A stretch of DNA of 12,648 nt from Spartobacteria bacterium UBA5019. GTDB taxonomy: Bacteria; Verrucomicrobiota; Verrucomicrobiia; Chthoniobacterales; Terrimicrobiaceae. Shown piece after piece: positions 1-6,402 of this stretch; the stretch's first letter is position 1, and every line of letters begins with the position of its first letter. The DNA lies in assembly GCA_002396485.1 (NCBI GenBank), contig DGXZ01000024.1, positions 1 through 12,648 on the forward strand. The letters run 5' to 3'. The position numbers and the translations under genes were made by a program. The notes under the pieces are model-generated. The model made no database searches. It was given only the letters and a program-made list of their open reading frames with translations, and was not told the DNA's origin.

Positions 1-262
1 TTTCATGTCATCTGACCCCTAGTTCTCTACGCTATTCGCGAATGGCGAATAAGCAGCGCCTAATTGAATTTTTAAAGTGCGGCTATAGCCTCGCTGAGTC
101 CGCAGGTCGTGATCTTTGGGGCGAGTGGCTATATCCTTGGACGCGGTGATATCACAAAAGGCGCGGCCCGAACTCGCTCGACTCGAAAGCCCGTGATGAA
201 AAAGGTTCCCGCAGGATAGACAAATCCCATTACCATCGCGTCTGGTTGACAGACTGCCATTC
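1..262. other. Intergenic region upstream of the sigma-factor operon
   Basis: No convincing gene is seen. A minus-strand open frame (264 to 19) shows no family resemblance and runs into the sigma-factor start. Besides the inverted repeat at 33-51, a perfect 10-bp palindrome GTGATATCAC lies at 146-155 and could be an operator or binding site for the sigma operon. A perfect TTGACA at 246-251 is too close to the ATG at 263 to act as its -35 element. The operon's promoter is not identified. Confidence 0.5.
33..51. repeat. Inverted repeat near left edge
   Basis: The arms TATTCGC (33-39) and GCGAATA (45-51) are perfectly complementary around a 5-nt loop. A GC pair can extend the stem past a one-base bulge. 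The left arm and loop also contain the 10-bp palindrome ATTCGCGAAT (34-43). There is no T-run directly after it, so it is not a textbook terminator. It could be the 3' hairpin of a gene beyond the left edge, a REP-like element or an operator. Confidence 0.4.
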
Positions 263-754
263 ATGGACCTTCGAGAATTGGAATCCCTTTACGACGAATT
301 CGCTCCTGCGGGCTATGCATTTGCGCTGCAACTGACGCGCGATGCCGACGCGGCGGAGGATCTTTTGCAGAGCGTCTTCCTGCGCCTGGCCAAGCGTCCG
401 AGGTTTACCATTCTCAACCCTCGCTCCTTTGTGTTGCGGTGCATCTACCGCGCCCATGTGGATGTCGTGCGCCGCGATGCGACCCGTCGGCAGATGCTGG
501 AAGCCTTCGCTTGGGAAGCGCAGATCGTCTTCCGACCTGAGCCCGGCGAGGATGAAAAAATCGCGGAGTTGCTCGAACAGTTGGCTGCCCTGCCGCAGGA
601 GCAGCGCGTGGTGGTGCATTTGAAGACATGGGAGCAGAGGACGTTCCGGCAGATCGCCGGCATCCTCGGCATCCCAGCAAATACCGCCGCGAGCAGATAT
701 CGCTACGCATTAGACAAATTGCGCGACGCCATGCGTCTGGAGGACGAAACATGA
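263..754 (+). CDS. ECF-type RNA polymerase sigma factor (sigma-70 family)
   Basis: This is a 163-residue alternative sigma factor with only the sigma2 and sigma4 regions typical of the extracytoplasmic function group. Sigma2 covers about residues 10-75, with the motif AEDLLQSVFLRL at 31-42, matching the usual DAEDLxQxxFLRL core-binding segment. Sigma4 covers about 107-157, beginning ALPQEQR, with a helix-turn-helix around TFRQIAGILGIPANTAASRY that should read the -35 element. Both lie in the order and at the length expected (usually 160-200 residues). The ATG at 263 gives a complete sigma2 region, but no Shine-Dalgarno sequence precedes it. The stop overlaps the next start by 4 bp (ATGA), so the downstream membrane protein is translationally coupled and is the natural candidate for its regulator. 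The ECF subgroup and inducing signal cannot be told from the sequence. Confidence 0.9.
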   Translation: MDLRELESLYDEFAPAGYAFALQLTRDADAAEDLLQSVFLRLAKRPRFTILNPRSFVLRCIYRAHVDVVRRDATRRQMLEAFAWEAQIVFRPEPGEDEKIAELLEQLAALPQEQRVVVHLKTWEQRTFRQIAGILGIPANTAASRYRYALDKLRDAMRLEDET

Positions 755-1131
755 ACAACGACCAAATCGAATCCCTTCTCCGCCGGGCCCGCCCGCAGGA
801 GCTGCCAGCCGGGTTGAAGCACCGGATTCTGCAGGCCGCACGACAAAACGCGGAGCCCATCGCCTGGGCTCCACGGTTTGCATGGACTTCTTTGGCTGTG
901 TGCTGGTCGTTGATCGTTCTTCTCCGGACCACCACGCCGGACGTTCCGACTGGGACTCTGCCCTTCGACAGCGAGGCGTTTCTGGCGCGAGCCGCAACGC
1001 TCAAGTGCATCGTCGCAACCGGACAATTTCCTCAGGAGATGGATGCCCCTCCGATCCAGCAACCCGTTCAGATGGAATTGCATTTTCGCCTGCCAAAGGC
1101 CACTCCCCAAGCATCCCAACCTGCAACTTAG
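751..1131 (+). CDS. Small single-pass membrane protein, putative anti-sigma factor
   Basis: This 126-residue protein starts at the ATG inside the sigma-factor stop (ATGA), with a strong GGAGGA ribosome site at 739-744. The N-terminal ~40 residues are charged and probably cytoplasmic (IESLLRRARPQELPAGLKHR). One hydrophobic segment follows at about residues 42-58 (RFAWTSLAVCWSLIVLL). The C-terminal ~65 residues are proline-rich and would be outside the cytoplasm. This layout, directly downstream of an ECF sigma gene, is that of a membrane-bound anti-sigma factor. No HxxxCxxC zinc anti-sigma motif is present; the two cysteines are isolated. I recognise no family from sequence alone, so the role is inferred from topology and context. 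Open frame continues upstream to 628, but that part overlaps the sigma gene and lacks support. Confidence 0.75.
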   Translation: MNNDQIESLLRRARPQELPAGLKHRILQAARQNAEPIAWAPRFAWTSLAVCWSLIVLLRTTTPDVPTGTLPFDSEAFLARAATLKCIVATGQFPQEMDAPPIQQPVQMELHFRLPKATPQASQPAT

Positions 1132-1155
1132 AAGATTCCCAAAACCAATAAATGT

Positions 1156-2586
1156 ATGAAAATTCTCAAACGCCTCCTCATTATTGCTGTCTGCATCGTC
1201 ACCCTTGTCACCCTGTTCTATTCATGGACAAACTGGTGGGGTGCAAGAAAGCTGAGCGCCGCCTTGGCCGTGCTCCGGGAAAAGAACGAACCCACGCGAT
1301 TCGAGGAATTCGTGCCGCCCCCGGTGCCTGATGCCGACAACGTGGCCGCCGCACCGGTCTTTCAAGAAGTCTTTGTTTCCGCAAAGGATTCGCGACTTGG
1401 AAAGCTGGATCTTCCTTGGAAAAAAATCACTGGAAAACCTGAGTCGGGCGAGAGCACGATCCATTTCAAGGCAAGGTTCTTGAATCCCGATTTCAAGGGC
1501 GACGATCAGGCCGCTGGAGAATTGGTTTTAAAGAGTCTTGCCCCCTCAGCCCCTCTGCTTGAGGAAGTCGCTCAGGCGGTCCGCCGACCGGGGGTTTGTT
1601 GGCCGCTTGATTACTCAAAAGGTTTCACAATGCCGATGCCCTACCTCGGACCGATGATAGGAACCTCCAGAGTCTTCCAAGAGAGGGCGCTTGCGGAACT
1701 GGCGTCGGGCCATCCGGGCAATGCCTTTCAAGATGTCCAGACGCTTTTGGCTCTGGCACGCGCCGCCGGATCCAGCCCAGTGATCATGTCGCTGCTGCTT
1801 GAAAACAGCATCTTGATCCAGACATTTCAGGTGATTAGCGATGGTCTGGAACGCCACGCATGGACCGATACTCAATTGGCGGAGTTGTCCAGCGAACTCT
1901 CCCGCATCGATCTGCTGGCACGCTTGTCCGACGGTCTTCTCTGGGAAGCAACAACGTTTCTCCAACTTGTCTCCGGAACAGATATGTTCTTGCTGCAGCT
2001 CCGGTTCACGCTGCTGGGGCTGCCCGACACCGTCAAGGTGAGACTGCAAAACACAGCTCTCCGGGCCGCATGGGCGCTCTGGCCTACGGGATGGTTCAAC
2101 GAGGATAAAGCCGCATACATCGGCACCATCCAGCGATACATCGATGCCGTGAAGCAGCCAAAGGAACTTCCATCAACCCTCGCTGAAATCGAGCCCGCGC
2201 GTGCCGGTTCCTCCGTTTGGCATAAGATGCGGAATCCCTTATCTCAGCTGGCAATGCCGGCTATTCTCGGCGCAGCAGAGACGATTGCAGCCACCCAGAC
2301 ACTCCTCCGAAGCCTCGCCACCGCCTGCGCGGTCGAGCGCTACCGCATGGCCCACGGACGTCTGCCCGCAACCCTTGAAGACCTCGTGCCAGCCTTCCTG
2401 CCATCGATACCCACAGACCCGCTCACCGGCAAGCCGCTCTGCTACAAACCATCAGAGAGCAGCTCGTATCTCATCTACGGCACGGGCTGGGACCAGACGG
2501 ACAACGCCGGCTCCAGCGTATCTGCCCTCAACGATTTCAAAAAATTTGCAGATCAACCCGACTGGGGCGTGCTGGTGAAATTTTAG
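1156..2586 (+). CDS. Membrane-anchored hypothetical protein with GspG-like C-terminal motif
   Basis: This 476-residue protein begins with a short basic stretch and a hydrophobic segment (about residues 5-25, LLIIAVCIVTLVTLFYSW), giving one N-terminal membrane anchor or uncleaved signal; the rest is predicted extracytoplasmic. The middle is helical with many Leu and Ala and matches nothing I recognise. Near residues 395-435 is a segment of the type YRMAHGRLPATLEDLVPAFL, then PTDPLTGKPLCY and later YLIYGTGWDQTDNAGS. This resembles the C-terminal end of GspG-like major pseudopilins (YxxxxGxxPxxLxxLVP, DPxxGxPxxY, GxDxxxxxGG). Here it ends a large protein and the pilin-type N-terminus is absent. 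It lies 24 bp after the putative anti-sigma gene, so it is probably in the sigma operon as its sensor or main output. No clear ribosome site precedes the ATG. Confidence 0.8.
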   Translation: MKILKRLLIIAVCIVTLVTLFYSWTNWWGARKLSAALAVLREKNEPTRFEEFVPPPVPDADNVAAAPVFQEVFVSAKDSRLGKLDLPWKKITGKPESGESTIHFKARFLNPDFKGDDQAAGELVLKSLAPSAPLLEEVAQAVRRPGVCWPLDYSKGFTMPMPYLGPMIGTSRVFQERALAELASGHPGNAFQDVQTLLALARAAGSSPVIMSLLLENSILIQTFQVISDGLERHAWTDTQLAELSSELSRIDLLARLSDGLLWEATTFLQLVSGTDMFLLQLRFTLLGLPDTVKVRLQNTALRAAWALWPTGWFNEDKAAYIGTIQRYIDAVKQPKELPSTLAEIEPARAGSSVWHKMRNPLSQLAMPAILGAAETIAATQTLLRSLATACAVERYRMAHGRLPATLEDLVPAFLPSIPTDPLTGKPLCYKPSESSSYLIYGTGWDQTDNAGSSVSALNDFKKFADQPDWGVLVKF

Positions 2587-2606
2587 GAAGTCCGTCATTT
2601 TCTCCT

Positions 2607-3578
2607 TCACCCGACAATCCGCGACTCGACCTGTTTCATGGTTTCGCGGAGGGCGGCGTAGCCAAAGTGGCCTTGGGGGACTTGGTGGAGACTGGAGCCG
2701 GACCAGCGGGATTGGAGGCGTGCGAGGTCTTCGATGGGGGAGATGCGGTCGTGGAGGCCGCCGGTGAGGAGGATGGATGAGGGGTCACAGAGTGGAACCC
2801 CATGGAGCGGTGAGACGAGGTGGTCGAAGCGGGCGGTGTTGCCGCGCGAGTGGCCGCGCCTGCGGAGTTCGCGCCGCATCACGGCCGAGCCGGGGCTTTC
2901 CCAGACGGCCTTGTCCATGTTCACGATCGGTTGCACCAAGGCGACAAACCGGAAGTCGGCTTCGAGAAAGGAGAGAAGCGCACCAGTCCAACCGCCGTAG
3001 CTCGTGCCGACGATGGCAAACTCGCGTGTGCCGCGTGTGCCGCGTGTGCGGAGCAGGGCCATGAGTTGGCGGAGTTCGATCACGCCCTGCCGGATGCCTT
3101 CGGCGTTTCGAACGAGGTCGGCCGTGATGGCCAGCTCGCCGTTCCAAGTGCGGCGCGGCGTGCGCGAGTAATGGTATGGCAGGTGGGGAAAGGCCACGCT
3201 CCAGCCGTTGCTGTTGAACCATGCCGCAAGCCGACGGTAGCCGATATCGCTCGCGCTCATGAGGGCATGGAGGAGCAGGACGGTTGGAGCATTTTTATTG
3301 CGGGCTGGAAAAAACCGCACGCGCACGCGGTCGTTTTCGGGGTGTCCGGTTGTTCGTGGCGAATCCCATTCGATCCAGCCATTTTTGAGACTCGGACGCT
3401 GGGCCGGCGGCATGCGGTAATACTGCTCGCGGCTTTGTCCTCCGCACTCGGCCAGATACCGCTCCAGATTCGTGACCGAGCAGGCATCCGCCCTCCGCCG
3501 CCATTGGATGGCGTGCATCATGTTGCACATCGTGCCGTCGACGAGCCAGGAAAGGGGACGGTTTACAAGGGCCTTCAT
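2607..3578 (-). CDS. Alpha/beta-fold hydrolase
   Basis: This 323-residue protein has the signatures of a serine hydrolase of the alpha/beta fold. The nucleophile elbow GTSYGG is at residues 191-196 (Ser193), a probable oxyanion-hole strand TVLLLHALMS is at 99-108, the likely acid is Asp277 in GGLHDR, and the likely base is His304 in PQGHFGY. The first ~70 residues are basic and precede the core domain. No signal peptide is evident. It is the last gene of the UDG-PlsC-hydrolase operon, overlapping PlsC by 4 bp (ATGA, 3575-3578), so translation is probably coupled. Proximity to an acyltransferase suggests a lipid or acyl ester substrate, but this is inference. A three-copy 9-bp tandem repeat lies inside the gene and encodes a Gly-Thr-Arg repeat. 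It converges on the sigma operon with only a 20-bp gap. Confidence 0.85.
   Translation of the reverse strand: MKALVNRPLSWLVDGTMCNMMHAIQWRRRADACSVTNLERYLAECGGQSREQYYRMPPAQRPSLKNGWIEWDSPRTTGHPENDRVRVRFFPARNKNAPTVLLLHALMSASDIGYRRLAAWFNSNGWSVAFPHLPYHYSRTPRRTWNGELAITADLVRNAEGIRQGVIELRQLMALLRTRGTRGTREFAIVGTSYGGWTGALLSFLEADFRFVALVQPIVNMDKAVWESPGSAVMRRELRRRGHSRGNTARFDHLVSPLHGVPLCDPSSILLTGGLHDRISPIEDLARLQSRWSGSSLHQVPQGHFGYAALRETMKQVESRIVG
3023..3049. repeat. 9-bp tandem repeat, three perfect copies, in frame
   Basis: CGCGTGTGC occurs three times head to tail at 3023-3031, 3032-3040 and 3041-3049 inside the alpha/beta hydrolase. On the coding (minus) strand it encodes a repeated Gly-Thr-Arg tripeptide (RTRGTRGTRE, about residues 178-187), just before the strand leading to the nucleophile elbow. 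The 9-bp unit keeps the frame, so copy-number change would only lengthen or shorten a basic loop. Confidence 0.85.
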
Positions 3579-4270
3579 GGTTCGCGCATGCGCTCCTGCG
3601 GCGAGTGCGGGAGGTCATCGGCTGTGAGTTGGTATTTCGTGACAAGGTCATCCTTGAGGCGGATGAGCGCGGCGGCGACATCGTCGCGGAGTTTTTTTCG
3701 TCCACCCTCGGCACTTGGGAAAACCGGCTCACCCACCGCGATGTAAACCTGGGCCCTCCGCCATGGGAGCCAATTGCGGCGGTTGTAGAGGCGCTCACTG
3801 CCGAGGATCACAACAGGCACAACGGGGCAACCCGCCTTGGCCGCGATGAGAAATGCCCCCTCGCGCATGTCGGCACCGGAGAGGATCGATTGCGCGCCGT
3901 CCCGGATGCCGCCCTCAGGGAACACCCCGATCATGCGGCCCTGCTCAAGCCGTCGCAGCGCGTGTCGCAAGGCCTGCCGGTCGTCGCCGTGGCGGTCCAC
4001 CGGAATCACATCCAGCCAAGTGAAGACGGCCTTCGACCACGAGGCACCGAAGAGCTCGACCATCGCGATCCAGTCGATCTTGCGCGGCAGCCAGCCGCTC
4101 AAAAACGGGGGGTCGAAGTGGCTAATGTGGTTGCCCACCATCACGCAGGGGCCTTTCGGAATTTTTCCGAATTGCACAAACCGGACGCGCGAGCCGAAGT
4201 GGAGAACGCATTTTAAAAACGAGACGACGCCGTGGTAGAAGACCGTGTGAAACGCGTCGCGGGCTGTCAT
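3575..4270 (-). CDS. PlsC-family 1-acylglycerol-3-phosphate acyltransferase-like protein
   Basis: This 231-residue protein carries the lysophospholipid acyltransferase (PlsC/LPLAT) motifs in order. Block I is NHISHFDPP with the catalytic H-X4-D pair at His48 and Asp53. A block II-like segment VIPVDR is at about 88-93. Block III FPEGG is at 117-121 for glycerol-phosphate binding. Block IV VPVVILG is at 151-157. The family transfers a fatty acyl group to lysophosphatidic acid or related acceptors at the inner membrane face. The length is normal. Only a short hydrophobic stretch (about residues 9-25) could touch the membrane. It starts 4 bp after the UDG stop and overlaps the hydrolase start by 4 bp, so all three are one operon. 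Many bacteria carry several paralogues, so calling this the housekeeping plsC is not justified. Confidence 0.88.
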   Translation of the reverse strand: MTARDAFHTVFYHGVVSFLKCVLHFGSRVRFVQFGKIPKGPCVMVGNHISHFDPPFLSGWLPRKIDWIAMVELFGASWSKAVFTWLDVIPVDRHGDDRQALRHALRRLEQGRMIGVFPEGGIRDGAQSILSGADMREGAFLIAAKAGCPVVPVVILGSERLYNRRNWLPWRRAQVYIAVGEPVFPSAEGGRKKLRDDVAAALIRLKDDLVTKYQLTADDLPHSPQERMREP

Positions 4271-4274
4271 GGGC

Positions 4275-5069
4275 TTACTGCGCGGCCGTCGTGAAAAAGC
4301 GCTCCTGCTTGGGAGTGATCTCGCGGCCGAGTTTTTTGAGCACCAGCAGCATGTCCTCCCAGACCTTGCGCTTTTCAGTGATCGTCTGGTTGCGCAAAAG
4401 CCATGCGGGGTGGTAGGTGACCATCACAGGCGTGCCCTCAAACTCCAGCCAGGTCCCTCGAATGTCGCGTATAAGACGCGTCTCGCCGAGCAGCCCCTCC
4501 GCGGCCGTCGCTCCGAGGGCAACCATGGCGCGGGGCTTGACGAGTCGCACCTGCTCACGGAGCCAAGGCAGGCAAGTCGCCATTTCATTCCCCTTTGGCT
4601 TGCGGTTGCCAGATTCTTCGCCCGGCATGTCAGGGCGGCATTTCATGACATTGGCGATAAAAATGTCATCCCGCGTAAAGCCCATGGCCTCGATGATTTT
4701 TGTGATGAGCTGACCGGATTTCCCAACGAACGGCTCGCCCTGTTCGTCCTCCTCGGCCCCCGGCGCCTCGCCGATGAACATGAGCTCCGCCGAGCGGTTT
4801 CCCACACCGAACACAACCTGCGTGCGCGAGGCCACGAGATTCGGGCATTTCACACAGCCGAGGATCGCCTTTTCCAGCAGCTCCCAGGTCCACTCGGTGG
4901 CGGGCGGTGGAGGCAGAGGCTGGACTGCCGCCGCCGGGCGGGTGGTCGCCGCCTTGCGAAGACGCTTCAATGCCGTCTGCGAAGCTTTGGGCGCGGACTT
5001 GATGCCCTTCTGGACCTCTTGCAAAAGAGGCAGCGCCTGTGCCAAGCCTTGCTGAAAAACATCACTCAT
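4275..5069 (-). CDS. Family 4 uracil-DNA glycosylase (iron-sulfur UDG)
   Basis: This 264-residue enzyme should remove uracil from DNA, the first step of base excision repair. Four cysteines, Cys72 and Cys75 (GCVKCP), Cys144 (VMKCRP) and Cys166, fit the [4Fe-4S] ligands of family 4 UDGs. The motif GEAPGAEED at 100-108 is the active-site loop, GEPFVGKSGQL follows, and the late motif HPAWLL is at 220-225. The first ~60 residues are a Lys/Ala/Pro-rich extension absent from compact family members of about 200 residues. I chose the ATG at 5069 (MSDVFQQG); an in-frame TTG at 5087 would add six residues. It is divergent from recA across 107 bp and is the first gene of an operon with PlsC and a hydrolase. 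Family members have also been labelled phage SPO1 polymerase-related proteins. Confidence 0.92.
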   Translation of the reverse strand: MSDVFQQGLAQALPLLQEVQKGIKSAPKASQTALKRLRKAATTRPAAAVQPLPPPPATEWTWELLEKAILGCVKCPNLVASRTQVVFGVGNRSAELMFIGEAPGAEEDEQGEPFVGKSGQLITKIIEAMGFTRDDIFIANVMKCRPDMPGEESGNRKPKGNEMATCLPWLREQVRLVKPRAMVALGATAAEGLLGETRLIRDIRGTWLEFEGTPVMVTYHPAWLLRNQTITEKRKVWEDMLLVLKKLGREITPKQERFFTTAAQ

Positions 5070-5176
5070 TGGCGCCAGAATTAACAATCCCTCGCGGGCG
5101 GGGCGAGATTTTGCTGCGAAGCCATGGAATTTTGTTTCACGCGATCGGGGCGAAGGGCATAGTCCTCCTCTCTTTT
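5070..5176. promoter_or_regulatory. Divergent intergenic region between UDG and recA
   Basis: These 107 bp must hold the 5' control of both UDG (minus) and recA (plus). I find no Gram-positive-type (GAAC-N4-GTTC) or enterobacterial-type (CTGT-N8-ACAG) LexA box, no convincing -35/-10 pair and no Shine-Dalgarno before either start. A weak stem (CTCGC 5091-5095 with GCGAG 5103-5107) is the only internal structure noted. The region is called regulatory from gene orientation only. Confidence 0.45.
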
Positions 5177-6196
5177 ATGGCTAAATCCGACGACTCCACA
5201 CCCACTGACAAGGCGGCCGCAGCCCGCCTCAAGAACCTCGACCTCGCCCTCCAGCAAATCGAAAAAGACTACGGCAGCGAAGCGATCCGCCGCCTCGGCG
5301 ACGCCCATGTGTCGCAGGTCGAAAGCATCCCCACCGGCAATATCATGATCGACCGCGCGCTCGGCGTGGGCGGTTTCCCCCGTGGACGCATCATCGAAAT
5401 CTACGGCCCGGAAAGTTCGGGAAAAACGACGCTCACGCTCACAGCGATCGCCCAAGCCCAGAAACTCGGTGGCCTGGCGGCATTCATCGATGTGGAGCAC
5501 GCTCTTGATCCCCACTACGCCCGCAAGCTGGGCGTCAATCTCGACGAGCTCCTTGTCTCCCAGCCCAGCTCGGGCGAGGAGGCTCTCCGCATCTGTGAGA
5601 CGCTCGTGCGCTCGAACGCGCTCGACATCATCGTGCTCGACTCCGTGGCCGCTCTGGTGACCAAATCCGAACTCGAAGGCGAGATCGGCGACGCTGTTGT
5701 GGGCGCCCAGGCCCGACTCATGAGCAACGCGCTCCGCAAGCTCACCGCGTTCATCTCGAAAGCCAATACGATCTGCCTTTTCACAAACCAGATTCGCGAA
5801 AAAATCGGCGTTATGTTCGGCAACCCCGAGACGACACCCGGTGGCAAAGCGCTCAAATTCTACGCCAGCATCCGAGTGGACATCCGCCGCATCGGCGCGA
5901 TCAAGAACAGCGATGGCTCGGTCTCCGGAAACCGCACAAAAATCAAACTCGTCAAAAACAAGGTGGCCGCTCCGTTCACCGAAGCCGAGTTCGACATCAT
6001 GTATAACGAGGGCATTTCCAACACCGGCTCGCTCCTCGACCTCGCCCTCGAAAAAGGCATCGTTGAAAAACGCGGATCCTGGCTCAGCTACAAAGGCGAA
6101 CAACTCGCCCAGGGACGCGACGCCGCGAAGGAAGTCCTCAAAAATGATCCAAAAATCTACGCCGACATCGAGGCGCAGGTTCTGGCGACTCTTTAA
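5177..6196 (+). CDS. recA: RecA recombinase
   Basis: RecA forms ATP-dependent filaments on single-stranded DNA, drives strand exchange and promotes LexA-type repressor autocleavage. This 339-residue copy has the Walker A box GPESSGKTT at 77-85, the catalytic-glutamate region FIDVEHALDP at 103-112, Walker B IIVLDSVAAL at 151-160, and the L2 DNA-binding region NQIREKIGVMFGNPETTPGG at 204-223. The C-terminal domain is present (GSWLSYKGEQLAQGRDAA). The protein stops at IEAQVLATL soon after that domain, so the acidic, disordered tail that damps E. coli RecA is missing. The ATG at 5177 (MAKSDDSTPTDKAA) fits the usual N-terminus; open frame extends upstream to 5039 but would overlap the divergent UDG gene. 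No Shine-Dalgarno precedes it. Confidence 0.97.
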   Translation: MAKSDDSTPTDKAAAARLKNLDLALQQIEKDYGSEAIRRLGDAHVSQVESIPTGNIMIDRALGVGGFPRGRIIEIYGPESSGKTTLTLTAIAQAQKLGGLAAFIDVEHALDPHYARKLGVNLDELLVSQPSSGEEALRICETLVRSNALDIIVLDSVAALVTKSELEGEIGDAVVGAQARLMSNALRKLTAFISKANTICLFTNQIREKIGVMFGNPETTPGGKALKFYASIRVDIRRIGAIKNSDGSVSGNRTKIKLVKNKVAAPFTEAEFDIMYNEGISNTGSLLDLALEKGIVEKRGSWLSYKGEQLAQGRDAAKEVLKNDPKIYADIEAQVLATL

Positions 6197-6222
6197 TCAC
6201 AGCATCCGAAGAAGGAATCACT

Positions 6223-6249
6223 GGCCGGCGGTCGTTTGCGCCGTCGGCC
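6223..6249 (+). terminator. GC-rich hairpin downstream of recA, possible terminator
   Basis: Arms GGCCGGCGG (6223-6231) and CCGTCGGCC (6241-6249) form a 9-bp stem with one G-U pair around a 9-nt loop, 26 bp after the recA stop. No T-run follows, so intrinsic termination is uncertain; it may act as an mRNA 3' stabilising structure or a weak or factor-assisted terminator. Confidence 0.4.
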
Positions 6250-6321
6250 TGCCGTACGTGGACGTTGCTGAAATAATCGACTCTCTTTAGCGCAACAGAA
6301 ATGGGCTGAAATTTCGCCAAC

Positions 6322-6349
6322 TTGAACGCTTTGCCAGTCTGATTAAAGT
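6322..6349 (+). promoter_or_regulatory. Candidate sigma-70-type promoter for the SAM-SUMF1 gene
   Basis: TTGAAC (6322-6327) and TAAAGT (6344-6349) each match 4 of 6 bases of the -35 and -10 consensus and are 16 bp apart. Initiation about 6-7 bp after the -10 would give a ~47-nt leader to the ATG at 6403 with its GGAG site. It is the best pair in the 206-bp gap after recA, but the match is modest. Confidence 0.3.
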
Positions 6350-6402
6350 AACAGGTATTGGGTGTTTGAATGAGGAATAAGCTCCTGCTCAACGGAGTTG
6401 AA

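Noticed and set aside
246..251. Perfect TTGACA, possible -35 element for the sigma operon
   Set aside because: It ends 11 bases before the ATG; a -10 at normal spacing would lie inside the gene and no TATAAT-like sequence is there.
19..264. Minus-strand 81-codon frame upstream of the sigma gene
   Set aside because: No family, no ribosome site, and it overlaps the likely promoter and hairpin region.
2820..3746. Long plus-strand open frame (308 codons) opposite the hydrolase and PlsC genes
   Set aside because: The opposite strand encodes two clear enzyme families with intact motifs; this frame has no recognisable domain and is a GC-rich shadow.
4269..5084. Plus-strand open frame opposite UDG
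   Set aside because: UDG motifs on the minus strand are complete; this frame is low-complexity and unrecognisable.
5069..5087. Earlier TTG start for UDG
   Set aside because: It adds only six residues, has no ribosome site, and the ATG at 5069 is the simpler start.
5081..6103. Minus-strand open frame of 340 codons opposite recA
   Set aside because: It is antisense to an unmistakable recA and matches no family.
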